Shown here: positions 40,147 to 48,846 of the stretch, piece after piece
Position numbering within the stretch: the stretch's first letter is position 1
Layout: every line of letters begins with the position of its first letter
Origin: Bacteroidales bacterium
GTDB lineage: Bacteria > Bacteroidota > Bacteroidia > Bacteroidales > F082
Length of the DNA: 64,000 nucleotides
Assembly: GCA_015493525.1 (NCBI GenBank)
Contig: WGCY01000031.1
Coordinates: 1-64,000 of the forward strand
Reading direction: 5' to 3'
Translations under genes and position numbers: made by a program
Notes under the pieces: generated by a model
The model's database searches: none
Seen by the model: only the letters and a program-made list of their open reading frames with translations
What the model was told of the DNA's origin: nothing

Positions 40147-42609
40147 ATGATAAATAAAAGTCTTTTACTCAGTCTTCTATTACTTGCCGGTACTATTTTC
40201 GGACAAACGGTGAAAGTCCCTGTCAGCACTGACATACAGGCACGTAACGGGAAACAATTTTATGTGCATACCGTTCAAAAAGGCCAAACGCTGTACTCCA
40301 TCGCCAAAGCCTATCATGTTGGTTTGGACGAAATATATTTTGCCAATCCGGAGACAAAACAGGGTATTCGTGTCGGCCAGAAAATATGGATACCCACCGT
40401 GAACAAAGAGACGGAAATAAAACACGAAATAAAAGCCAGCCGGTTCGATTTCTTTTACCATGTGGCTTCTGCGGGAGAGACAATAGAACACATATCATCC
40501 GTTTACCTTATTCCCAAGCGTTATATCCTGCTGGCCAATCCCGGGCTGAAGGGTCCGTTAAAGCAGGGTGAATATGTTAAAATTCCGGTGGAAAGTGCCT
40601 TCCCGACATTGGATGGAAAAGTTTCCGGTGGTGCCGTACAAAACACAAATACCGGGGCCGTTTCTCCACAACAAACAGACAAAACGCCCCCAGCCAACAC
40701 AGCCCATACACCAAATAGAGTGCAAAAACCGGCAAAATACAGCCCTGTCGGAAACCCGGAAAATAATATCCAAAAAAACGGAGGAGCGAAAAAACAAACA
40801 GCTCAGCACGCTGTAAAACAAGATTTTATAACTCATACTGTTAAGAAAAAAGAGACATTGTACAGCATTTCAAGGTTGTACGGACTGACCCCCGAAGACC
40901 TCTACAAAGCCAATCCCGGCCTCACACAGAACATTAGTGTCGGACAGTCCATTAAAATTCCAAAAAAAAAAATAAGCACTGACTTTGTCTATTATCAGGC
41001 ACAAAGAAAGACATCCCTGAAAAAGGTGGCAAGACTTTACAATGTGGATTTAACAACACTTACCGCCAACAATCCATCCATTGGCAAAAAAGTCATTTCA
41101 GGACAGGTAGTACGCATTCCGGTAGGGCCACAAGCGTTGGCACTGGCAGAAAATCAGAAAAATCAGGAAACGGAGACTCCGGCAAACAACGGAAATGCGG
41201 CACTGGAACCCGGCACTCCGGCCGCTGCATTCGGACATTGCCAGGCACGGCCTCACAACCGTACTTTCAAGGTAGCCCTCATGGTACCGCTTTATCTTGA
41301 AGAAACAGACAGCCTGGACATGACCGAATTTATGATCCGGCAACAGAAAAACTTTGCACCTTTTCGGTTTATTGAGTTTCTGGAAGGAGCACTTATCGCC
41401 TCTGACTCACTGAGGAAACAGGGAATGAACCTAAAATTATATGTCTATGATGTGGACCAGACCTTAACAAAGACATCCAAAGTACTCACACATCCAGAGC
41501 TCAAACAAATGGATTTGATTATCGGCCCTTTTTACAGCAGGAGTTTCGATCAGACAGCCCTTTTTGCCAGCCATTTCAACATTCCCATCGTCAACCCACT
41601 TACTTTCAGGAGCGGAATCCTCCATCGGTACAACAATGTGGTAAAAGTGAAACCACGGCAACAGGCCGAAGCATCACAGGTTTCTCACCTGATAAAAAAT
41701 GATTATGTCCACGACAAAATATTTGTGATTTCCCAAACTTCTTACAAAAGCGCAAGGGAAGTTTCCACTTTACAGGACAGTATCCGGGAGGTATTGCCTG
41801 ATTCCGCATACATTCCCAACCTTGATCTTATCAACCTTGGCATTGCCGTAACGCAACGCAGCAAAAATGAAGAGTTGGTTGAAAAAGAAAAAGAAAACCC
41901 GGACAGCCAGGAAAACGTTCCGGCAACTAAAATCACTTATAACGACACTCTGTACAACTACAACCTGGAAAACCAGCCTGTTGATCCGGAAACGTTAAAA
42001 GATGCCCAATATGACACTTCGGCCATTGCCAATCAACTGGTTTATATCAACTATTCCAGGGACAGCCTGCATCCGTTCAATAAATATGCTTCCGCTCTCC
42101 GGAATAATCTTGTGGTACTTTACGGCGATAATAAATCGTTTATTATGGATGCCATGAACCGGCTCAACGTGTTACGCGACACTTTCGATATTAAAATTAT
42201 CGGACTGCCAACATGGGAGGCCATCGGAACACTTAACCTGCAGCAAATGGACAACATGGAGGTTACCTACCCCGGAAGTTATTTTGTGGATTATTCCTCA
42301 CCCGAATACAAACGGCTCAACACGCTATTTTACCAGCGTTATGCCACCGCCCCGAACAGGTACGGCGTTTTAGGATTTGACATAGCCTATTTTTTCATGA
42401 GGTCGGTTTTTCTTTATGGCAACAGGTTTTTACAATGTTTGCCAAACAATATACATCGCGGAATAAGTACCCAATACGAATTTAAGCCGGCAAAACCGGG
42501 CAGCAATAATTTTGAGAATACTTATTGGAACTGGATGAGGATTAAAGACAAACAACTTATCCGGTTATCCGACACACTTGTGGGAAGCCCTTCGGGTCAG
42601 GAGAAATAA
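40147..42609 (+). CDS. LysM peptidoglycan-binding protein fused to a periplasmic ligand-binding domain
   Basis: 820 residues from the ATG at 40147. A signal peptide (LLLSLLLLAGTIFGQ) is followed by four LysM-like repeats: YVHTVQKGQTLYSIAKAY, FYHVASAGETIEHISSVY, ITHTVKKKETLYSISRLY and a degenerate one at YYQAQRKTSLKKVARLY. A low-complexity linker rich in N, T and P separates the second from the third. From about residue 375 a type I periplasmic-binding-protein fold follows (FKVALMVPLYLEETDSLDM, DLIIGPFYSR, NIPIVNPLT). The layout recalls LpoA-type activators of cell-wall synthases or stand-alone sensors. The 3' end overlaps the convergent psd by 13 bases. Confidence 0.87.
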   Translation: MINKSLLLSLLLLAGTIFGQTVKVPVSTDIQARNGKQFYVHTVQKGQTLYSIAKAYHVGLDEIYFANPETKQGIRVGQKIWIPTVNKETEIKHEIKASRFDFFYHVASAGETIEHISSVYLIPKRYILLANPGLKGPLKQGEYVKIPVESAFPTLDGKVSGGAVQNTNTGAVSPQQTDKTPPANTAHTPNRVQKPAKYSPVGNPENNIQKNGGAKKQTAQHAVKQDFITHTVKKKETLYSISRLYGLTPEDLYKANPGLTQNISVGQSIKIPKKKISTDFVYYQAQRKTSLKKVARLYNVDLTTLTANNPSIGKKVISGQVVRIPVGPQALALAENQKNQETETPANNGNAALEPGTPAAAFGHCQARPHNRTFKVALMVPLYLEETDSLDMTEFMIRQQKNFAPFRFIEFLEGALIASDSLRKQGMNLKLYVYDVDQTLTKTSKVLTHPELKQMDLIIGPFYSRSFDQTALFASHFNIPIVNPLTFRSGILHRYNNVVKVKPRQQAEASQVSHLIKNDYVHDKIFVISQTSYKSAREVSTLQDSIREVLPDSAYIPNLDLINLGIAVTQRSKNEELVEKEKENPDSQENVPATKITYNDTLYNYNLENQPVDPETLKDAQYDTSAIANQLVYINYSRDSLHPFNKYASALRNNLVVLYGDNKSFIMDAMNRLNVLRDTFDIKIIGLPTWEAIGTLNLQQMDNMEVTYPGSYFVDYSSPEYKRLNTLFYQRYATAPNRYGVLGFDIAYFFMRSVFLYGNRFLQCLPNNIHRGISTQYEFKPAKPGSNNFENTYWNWMRIKDKQLIRLSDTLVGSPSGQEK

Positions 42610-43250
42610 GCCACAATGGTTTTTTGTGCCCATACTTTTTGTCCAATACTAACGGCAGGTTTCGCCGAACAGGGAAGGAAAAAGTCAACCCGAGAACCAA
42701 AGCGTATCATACCTATCTCATCGCCCTGTTTCACCTGCTGGTTTACTTTTGAATAATAAACAATGCGCCTTGCCATAATACCGGCAACCTGGCGAATGAG
42801 GACATCTTTTCCCTTCTCTTTTTCCAGAACGATTGAGCTACGCTCGTTCTGCTCTGATGATTTGGGATGACGTGCCAGCATATATTTGCCCTCGTGGTAT
42901 TTTGTGTAACGAATGGTCCCATCGAAAGGATACCAGTTGACGTGGACATCGAAACCGGACATAAAAACCGAAACCTGCAATCGTTTTTCCTTAAAATATT
43001 CAGGTTCAAACACCTCCTCAATGGCCACAATGGTTCCATCTGCAGAAGACAGAATATGGTCTCCCCGGTTTGTTTCACGTTGTGGAAACCGGAAAAAATA
43101 AAGTGTCCAGATAAAAAGTATGACAAAAACGGGTATAAAAATCTCTCTCACCACAGCCGGCATAGGAACCAGTGCAAAAAGGGCCACTATTGCCCCGTTA
43201 ATTAAAAACGAATTACGAATAACCCTATATCCTTCTCTGTGAAATCTCAT
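42597..43250 (-). CDS. psd: Phosphatidylserine decarboxylase proenzyme, short form
   Basis: 217 residues, the size of the short Psd family without the N-terminal extension. Two N-terminal membrane helices precede LSSADGTIVAIEEV, HVNWYPFDG and the self-cleavage region around RFGSRVDFF, where the Gly-Ser bond yields the pyruvoyl group. It makes phosphatidylethanolamine from phosphatidylserine at the inner membrane. Its ATG overlaps the cdsA stop as ATGA, so both phospholipid genes are coupled. Confidence 0.93.
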   Translation of the reverse strand: MRFHREGYRVIRNSFLINGAIVALFALVPMPAVVREIFIPVFVILFIWTLYFFRFPQRETNRGDHILSSADGTIVAIEEVFEPEYFKEKRLQVSVFMSGFDVHVNWYPFDGTIRYTKYHEGKYMLARHPKSSEQNERSSIVLEKEKGKDVLIRQVAGIMARRIVYYSKVNQQVKQGDEIGMIRFGSRVDFFLPCSAKPAVSIGQKVWAQKTIVAYFS

Positions 43251-44059
43251 AAAGTGTAAAGGTAGAAAAATACAAAAGGTGTAGCAAACAATACGGCATC
43301 AAAGCGATCGAGCACACCGCCATGGCCGGGGAAAATCGTGCCGGAATCTTTCACCCCGGCATTGCGTTTTAGTAACGATTCGGCCAAATCGCCAAGGTTG
43401 GCGGCAATAGAAATAATCACACCAAGCCAGAGCCAGTGTGTCAAATCCAGGTTTGGTGCAACGCGGCTAAAAATCCAAGCAAAAACAAGTGTAAAAAGGA
43501 ATCCGCCAATACTTCCCTCCCATGTTTTTTTGGGAGAAAGCTTTGGATACAGTTTGTGCTTTCCCATAGTGGAACCTACAAGATAAGCAAATACGTCATT
43601 GGCCCAAACAAGAACAAACAAAGCCAGCAAAACCCAGGGGAAGCTTATATTGCCACTGCCGAGCCAAAAGAGGCCGTTCATAAGGCCAAAAGGTATGGAA
43701 ATATAAATCAGGGCACTAAACCCGGAAGCAATCTGCATCCACGATGGCTTCGGCTGCCGGAAAAGCTCCACGGCAATCAAAGTATAAAAACTTAGGACCA
43801 CCAGCAACAGATTGGAAAAACCCAATATATTCATTACCGTTAATCCTACCAAAGCATAAACGGCCATACCCAGAAAGTAATAGATGATTGTTCCCTGTGG
43901 CCTCGGGCTGGAAGGAAATAATTTTACAAATTCAAAAAGGCCAATCCCCACAAAACCTCCCATAAGCACAAAAAATGCCCAGGGCGACCAAAGAATAGAA
44001 CCTATTACCAATAGGGCAAAAACGGCTCCGGTCAAAGCTCTTTTAAGAAAGTTTTTCAA
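43247..44059 (-). CDS. cdsA: Phosphatidate cytidylyltransferase
   Basis: 270 residues with about eight membrane helices and the CdsA signature near the C-terminus (KDSGTIFPGHGGVLDRFDA). It makes CDP-diacylglycerol from phosphatidate and CTP, the precursor of phosphatidylserine. The only start that fits is a TTG at 44059: a stop lies 12 bases upstream in frame, and the next methionine would remove the first membrane helix. A clear promoter sits just before it. First gene of the cdsA-psd operon. Confidence 0.93.
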   Translation of the reverse strand: MKNFLKRALTGAVFALLVIGSILWSPWAFFVLMGGFVGIGLFEFVKLFPSSPRPQGTIIYYFLGMAVYALVGLTVMNILGFSNLLLVVLSFYTLIAVELFRQPKPSWMQIASGFSALIYISIPFGLMNGLFWLGSGNISFPWVLLALFVLVWANDVFAYLVGSTMGKHKLYPKLSPKKTWEGSIGGFLFTLVFAWIFSRVAPNLDLTHWLWLGVIISIAANLGDLAESLLKRNAGVKDSGTIFPGHGGVLDRFDAVLFATPFVFFYLYTL

Positions 44060-44084
44060 TGAGTTTGTTTAATTTTTCAGGCCG

Positions 44085-44114
44085 CAAATATAACCATTAT
44101 ATAAAAACCGGCAA
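44085..44114 (-). promoter_or_regulatory. Promoter of cdsA-psd
   Basis: On the minus strand TTG (44112-44114) and TATATTTG (44085-44092) are 19 bases apart, an excellent Bacteroidota -33/-7 pair. It lies 25 bases before the TTG start codon. Confidence 0.6.
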
Positions 44115-44297
44115 CCGGAAGCCATCCTGCCGGTATTGGCCGGCCCTGATATTTACTTTTTCCCGTTTTAGACAGCTGTTTAAAAATTTCACATTTACGG
44201 GCTAAGTTGTGAATATTTTTAAATTATTAGGCAACCACATCTTTATATTTCTATTTTTGTTTTTTTATTATTTAAATACCAATTTAATTAAATAATT

Positions 44298-44305
44298 TAT
44301 TTTCG
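44298..44305 (+). promoter_or_regulatory. Candidate -7 element of susC-susD
   Basis: TATTTTCG deviates by one base from TAnnTTTG and lies about 60 bases before the susC ATG. Confidence 0.3.
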
Positions 44306-44364
44306 CAGTCTTAATAAAACTATATACTAACATAAATTAATTATTCATCTCAAAAACTTTTTGC

Positions 44365-47300
44365 ATGAAAAAATTTTTTACGCGAATTTTATTCGTTGTT
44401 TTGATGGCAGGGCTTTTCTTTGGAAGTTACAAAGCCAATGCCCAGACAGGAGGTGCCGTTACCTATCACTTCAGGGGAACGGTAACCGATGCCAAGAATC
44501 AGGAACCAATTCCTGGTGCTACGATTATCATTGTCAACCAAAATTTAGGCTCGGCAACCAATCGTGATGGCGTATTTGACTTTACGGCCAAGCTGAAACC
44601 CGGCAATTATCAAATTGCCTTTAGCACAGTGGGATACAAAACTGTTGTGAAAAAGCTGGTCCTGGGAAACAATACCAACATTACCCTGAACGAACTCATC
44701 TCCCCGGACATTACCCGGCTGAACGAAGTGGTGGTTACAGGTGTGTCCGGCTTTACCAAAAAGAGCCATTTAGGCAACTCCATTTCTACTGTAAGCAGTA
44801 AGGACATTGAGGCAACCACACCGCTAAGTATCGATGCCGCCCTGCAGGGCAACGTCGCCGGGGCACTCGTAATGAGGAATTCGGGGAACCCTGCCGGAGG
44901 TATTTCAGTTCGTTTGCGGGGTGCCAGTACTGTTGTTGGAAGTTCAGACCCGTTATACATTATTGACGGGGTGATTGTCAACAACAACTCCTCACAGCTG
45001 ATTAATCTCGGGGGGTACACACAGAACAGGCTGGTGGACATTGACCCCAACGAAATTGATCACATCGAGGTATTGAAAGGTGCTGCTGCTGCTGCTATTT
45101 ACGGTTCACGTGCCAGTAATGGTGTAGTCCAGATTTTTACCAAGAGAGGAAAAACGGGGAAACCGAAAATCACTTTCTCTTCCAGCGTAAATATGAACCA
45201 GATACGCAAATACCTTCCATGGAACGATGCACAGTTAAAATGGGATCCCAATGACCCGACGAAAGCCATTCCGGCCACCCGTTACAACTATCAGGATTAT
45301 ATTTTTAACAAAGCTTACGGTAATGAGAATTATATTTCCGTTTCGGGTGGAAAAGGCAATACCAAATACATCTTTTCTGCTTCTCAGTTAAGCAATGGCG
45401 GTATTGTCAGGAACACTGATTTTAAAAGATATAATTTCAGGGTCCGTATTGACCAGATTATCAGCCGCTGGATGTCTATCTCGGTGGGGACAACTGTTTC
45501 CAGCAACTCAAGTAATGAAATGCCAAACGGTAAAAATTACGGCCCCATCACCAGTTTGCTTTTTGCCGACAACTTAAAAAACCCCAGTCCCGTCAATGGT
45601 GTCTATCCAAACATTGGCTGGATGGCCAACCCTTATGAGGCTGTTGACAGAATAGAAGCCCCGCAGAAGAATTCCAGGACACTGAGCGACATTCAGATGA
45701 AGTTTACCCCATTAAAAGGGCTTAACATTACTTATATTTTTGGATATGACCATGCATTTAACGATGCCCGGTTATTTATCCCTGTGGGATTTAACACCAA
45801 ACCATACGGTGTTTCTGAAAAAGCAACTATGGCAACAACCATGATAAATTCTGATTTGAACGCCGCTTATTCATTTCACCTGTCCCCCTCCATTAATTCG
45901 ATAACGGGCGTAGGGTATACCTATCAATACAATGAGTCGCAATATTTTGCCATCCGTACCAACCATTTGGCACCGGTAGCAAAAGTAACGGATGCCGGAA
46001 CACTTACCGGACGTTCCGATTACCGGACACAGCGATCGATTTGGGGCGGGTACCTGCAACAGACTTTTGGCTTTAAAGAAAAGGTATTTGTAACGCTGGC
46101 CGGGAGATGGGATGGTGCCTCTACATTTGGCGAAAACGAAAGAAACCAGTTTTACCCGAAAGCTTCGGCTTCTTACCTTATTTCAAAAGAGAATTTCTTC
46201 AAAAACAGCATAGGGAAAGTGGTCAATCTCTTTAAGCTAAGGGCTTCTTACGGTCAGGCCGGAAACCTGTCGGCCCTGGCACCCTATTCTATCTACACAA
46301 GCTATAGCCTGGCACCTATCAACGGGCAGACAGGTCTTGTGGCTCCCGTCAGATCAGGAAATCCGGATCTAAGGCCAGAGCGCCAGACAGAATTTGAAGC
46401 CGGATTTGATATGGGATTATTGCAAGACCGATTAGGCATTGAGTTTACCTGGTACAAACAGGACATCAAAGACCTTTTGTTGCTCAGAAGCCTGGCCCCG
46501 TCAACCGGTTATGGAAGCCGGTATGAAAATGTAGGTACCATGACCAACAAAGGCTGGGAACTTGCCATCAGGGCTACAGTGATTCAGAAAAAGAATTTCT
46601 CCTGGACTGTAACGGGAACTTTCAGCCAGAACCACAACAAGGTTACGCACGTTGTGGGTGGAAAAATTGACCTCGGCATGTGGGGAACTTCCATTGCACA
46701 GTCAGGTCAGCCGCTGGGCGTATTCTACGGCTATTTCTTTGCCACCAAACCCGATGGCTCCCTTTTGCTCAACAGCAAGGGCTTTGTTCAGAGGGCCAAA
46801 GGACATTATGAAAACAAAACGCTTCCGGATGGAGAAGTTATTCCCGTAGCGGTACAGGATTACGATCCCACTACCGGACAACCGGTTGGGACAAACCTGA
46901 AAAAGATTATCGGAGACCCTAATCCCAAGTGGATTGGATCGGTTTCCAACACTTTCAATTACAAAAATTTCACACTTTTCGTGAAAGTGGATATGGTTCA
47001 GGGCTTTAATGTAATGAGCTGGGACAAACGAATGTTTGACCTCTTCCCGGGTGGTGAAGCAACAGCCAAGGAACTTCGCGGAGAAATCCCCAAAGGCAGC
47101 TCCTTTCCCAACTTTTTCATCTATCAGTCATTTATCGAAAATGGCTCTTTTGTCAAACTCAGGGATGTGGCACTCAGTTACGATCTTAAACTAAAAAGCA
47201 GCTGGATACACAACCTGAAGTTTACCATGAGCGGAAGCAACCTTGTCTCTTTCGACCACTATTGGGGATTTGACCCTGAAGTAAACACAGAAGCGCAAAG

Positions 47301-47382
47301 TAACGGTGTACGCGGACAGGACATGGCCAATGTGCCTATCCCGAGAGTTTACAGGTTCGGTATTGTAGCTACTTTTAATTAA
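44365..47382 (+). CDS. SusC/RagA family TonB-linked outer-membrane transporter
   Basis: 1005 residues. After a signal peptide (ending KANAQ) comes a carboxypeptidase-regulatory-like domain (FRGTVTDAKNQEPIPGATI), the SusC-type TonB box region (LNEVVVTG), the plug domain (ALQGNVAGALVMRNSGNPAG, IEVLKGAAAAAIYGSRASNG) and a long barrel ending VYRFGIVATFN. With SusD it imports glycan oligomers, peptides or other large ligands. No carbohydrate-active enzyme, sigma or anti-sigma gene is adjacent, so the substrate is unknown. The susD gene follows after 20 bases. Confidence 0.95.
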   Translation: MKKFFTRILFVVLMAGLFFGSYKANAQTGGAVTYHFRGTVTDAKNQEPIPGATIIIVNQNLGSATNRDGVFDFTAKLKPGNYQIAFSTVGYKTVVKKLVLGNNTNITLNELISPDITRLNEVVVTGVSGFTKKSHLGNSISTVSSKDIEATTPLSIDAALQGNVAGALVMRNSGNPAGGISVRLRGASTVVGSSDPLYIIDGVIVNNNSSQLINLGGYTQNRLVDIDPNEIDHIEVLKGAAAAAIYGSRASNGVVQIFTKRGKTGKPKITFSSSVNMNQIRKYLPWNDAQLKWDPNDPTKAIPATRYNYQDYIFNKAYGNENYISVSGGKGNTKYIFSASQLSNGGIVRNTDFKRYNFRVRIDQIISRWMSISVGTTVSSNSSNEMPNGKNYGPITSLLFADNLKNPSPVNGVYPNIGWMANPYEAVDRIEAPQKNSRTLSDIQMKFTPLKGLNITYIFGYDHAFNDARLFIPVGFNTKPYGVSEKATMATTMINSDLNAAYSFHLSPSINSITGVGYTYQYNESQYFAIRTNHLAPVAKVTDAGTLTGRSDYRTQRSIWGGYLQQTFGFKEKVFVTLAGRWDGASTFGENERNQFYPKASASYLISKENFFKNSIGKVVNLFKLRASYGQAGNLSALAPYSIYTSYSLAPINGQTGLVAPVRSGNPDLRPERQTEFEAGFDMGLLQDRLGIEFTWYKQDIKDLLLLRSLAPSTGYGSRYENVGTMTNKGWELAIRATVIQKKNFSWTVTGTFSQNHNKVTHVVGGKIDLGMWGTSIAQSGQPLGVFYGYFFATKPDGSLLLNSKGFVQRAKGHYENKTLPDGEVIPVAVQDYDPTTGQPVGTNLKKIIGDPNPKWIGSVSNTFNYKNFTLFVKVDMVQGFNVMSWDKRMFDLFPGGEATAKELRGEIPKGSSFPNFFIYQSFIENGSFVKLRDVALSYDLKLKSSWIHNLKFTMSGSNLVSFDHYWGFDPEVNTEAQSNGVRGQDMANVPIPRVYRFGIVATFN

Positions 47383-47402
47383 CCATTAAATCATTTAAAA
47401 AC

Positions 47403-48755
47403 ATGAAATATATTATAAAAATATTTGGTATCATTTTTTTAACGGGAATCATGCTTGCCTCCTGTAAAAAAGATTTTCCAAACATCAATGCACCGTCAGA
47501 CGATCAAATTTTTAAAGACAAAGACGGCCTCATGGCTGCCAGTATTGGACTGATCCAGCATTTTTCCACTTCCACACTTGCCCCTATCGTTGAGATACCC
47601 GGTATCACCACAAGGGAATTTGGTGTTTCGAGTACCTATGTTACCCCTATGGAACTAACTTATGGCGGTACTGCCCTCAGCGGCGAGAACGCCGGAGTTA
47701 TCCGGTTGTGGAGCAGGTTATTGCGCGACAAAGGAATGGCAGAAAACATTATTGCCAACGCCGATAAAGTAGATATGCCGGCAGGAACAAAAAGCGGTAT
47801 CCTTGCTTTGGCCAAGTTTATGAAAGCCATGACATTGGGTTACCTCGTCATGGATTATCAGGAAGCCCCCATTAATAATGGTGTGGATGCCAAGTTCAGC
47901 AACAGGACTGACGTCCTGAACGCAGCGGTAACATTGCTTAAAAGTGCCTTGGGCGATATTGCAGCCAACCCCATTTCAAATGATTTCAAGAAAAAGGTTA
48001 TCCCGACCATCGATTTGAAAAACTCGATTCAGGCATTCCTGGCCCGTTATTACCTCTATCTGGGCGACTATCAGAATGCCATTGCTACTGCCGACAAAGT
48101 TGATTTAACATCAAAATCGGAGTGGTGGTACGATGGTAGTGAAAACAAAAACCCGGTGTATACTTTTGCCGTAGATGGCCAGCCGGATACCAAACCGAGA
48201 TGGAATTTCGGGATTATGGTCAATCCGGGGACCGGATACGTGGAATACCAGCCGGAAGCAGGTGATGGACGGTTGACCTTTTACATGGACACTACCGTAC
48301 ACGAACATGCTTTGCCCGAGTTTGGCGGATACGAAGTGCATAACCTGAAAGGCTTTTTCGATAACGGTAATTCAAAGATTCCCGTTTACCTCCCCGGCGA
48401 AATGATTTTAATCAAAGCAGAAGCTTACGCCCGTCAAGGCAAACTGGCTGAAGCCGTAACGCAAATCAACCTGATACGGGAAAAGACAAACGATGTCTTT
48501 GGCGTGAATGCAGGACTTGGTGCCTGGACAGGGGATGCCACCAGCAAAAGTGCCATTCTTGACCAAATCTATATCCAGAGAAGCATTGAGCTGTTCCTCA
48601 CAGGCCAACGGTTTGAAGACAGCCGGAGAATCCATTCCTCTTTTGTACCCAGTCCAAACCAGGATATTGTAAGTGAAAGAAACCGGAATTTCTATCCTTA
48701 CTCCTATGTGGAACGCAACAACAATCCCAACTGTCCCGCAGATCCGAAGATCTAG
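47403..48755 (+). CDS. SusD/RagB family nutrient-binding lipoprotein
   Basis: 450 residues with a lipobox at MLASC (C21), placing it on the outer membrane. It has the helical SusD repeat fold, with FLARYYLYLGDYQNAIATAD and the C-terminal KAEAYARQGKLAEAVTQINLIR and RSIELFLTGQRFEDSRRI typical of the family. It captures the substrate at the cell surface and closes over the SusC barrel. It ends just before a strong terminator hairpin. Confidence 0.94.
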   Translation: MKYIIKIFGIIFLTGIMLASCKKDFPNINAPSDDQIFKDKDGLMAASIGLIQHFSTSTLAPIVEIPGITTREFGVSSTYVTPMELTYGGTALSGENAGVIRLWSRLLRDKGMAENIIANADKVDMPAGTKSGILALAKFMKAMTLGYLVMDYQEAPINNGVDAKFSNRTDVLNAAVTLLKSALGDIAANPISNDFKKKVIPTIDLKNSIQAFLARYYLYLGDYQNAIATADKVDLTSKSEWWYDGSENKNPVYTFAVDGQPDTKPRWNFGIMVNPGTGYVEYQPEAGDGRLTFYMDTTVHEHALPEFGGYEVHNLKGFFDNGNSKIPVYLPGEMILIKAEAYARQGKLAEAVTQINLIREKTNDVFGVNAGLGAWTGDATSKSAILDQIYIQRSIELFLTGQRFEDSRRIHSSFVPSPNQDIVSERNRNFYPYSYVERNNNPNCPADPKI

Positions 48756-48780
48756 AATTTTCGTGGTAGTTTTTTGTAAA

Positions 48781-48810
48781 AAAGGCCCCTTTCTTTCGAA
48801 AGGAGCCTTT
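48781..48810. terminator. Bidirectional terminator between susD and alaS
   Basis: AAAGGCCCCTTTC (48781-48793) and GAAAGGAGCCTTT (48798-48810) pair with one mismatch around a TTTC loop. A T run follows on the plus strand and an A run precedes it, which is a T run for the minus strand, so both convergent genes can terminate here. Confidence 0.88.
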
Positions 48811-48846
48811 TTTTGATTGTGGTTTACGGTCAGGCACAAGAAGTTT

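Larger units (their letters stand above)
44060..44364. other. Intergenic region between divergent cdsA and susC
   Basis: About 305 bases, increasingly AT-rich toward susC. It carries the cdsA promoter on the minus side (44085-44114) and a candidate susC promoter on the plus side (44298-44305). No small gene, anti-sigma factor or riboswitch is evident. Confidence 0.6.
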
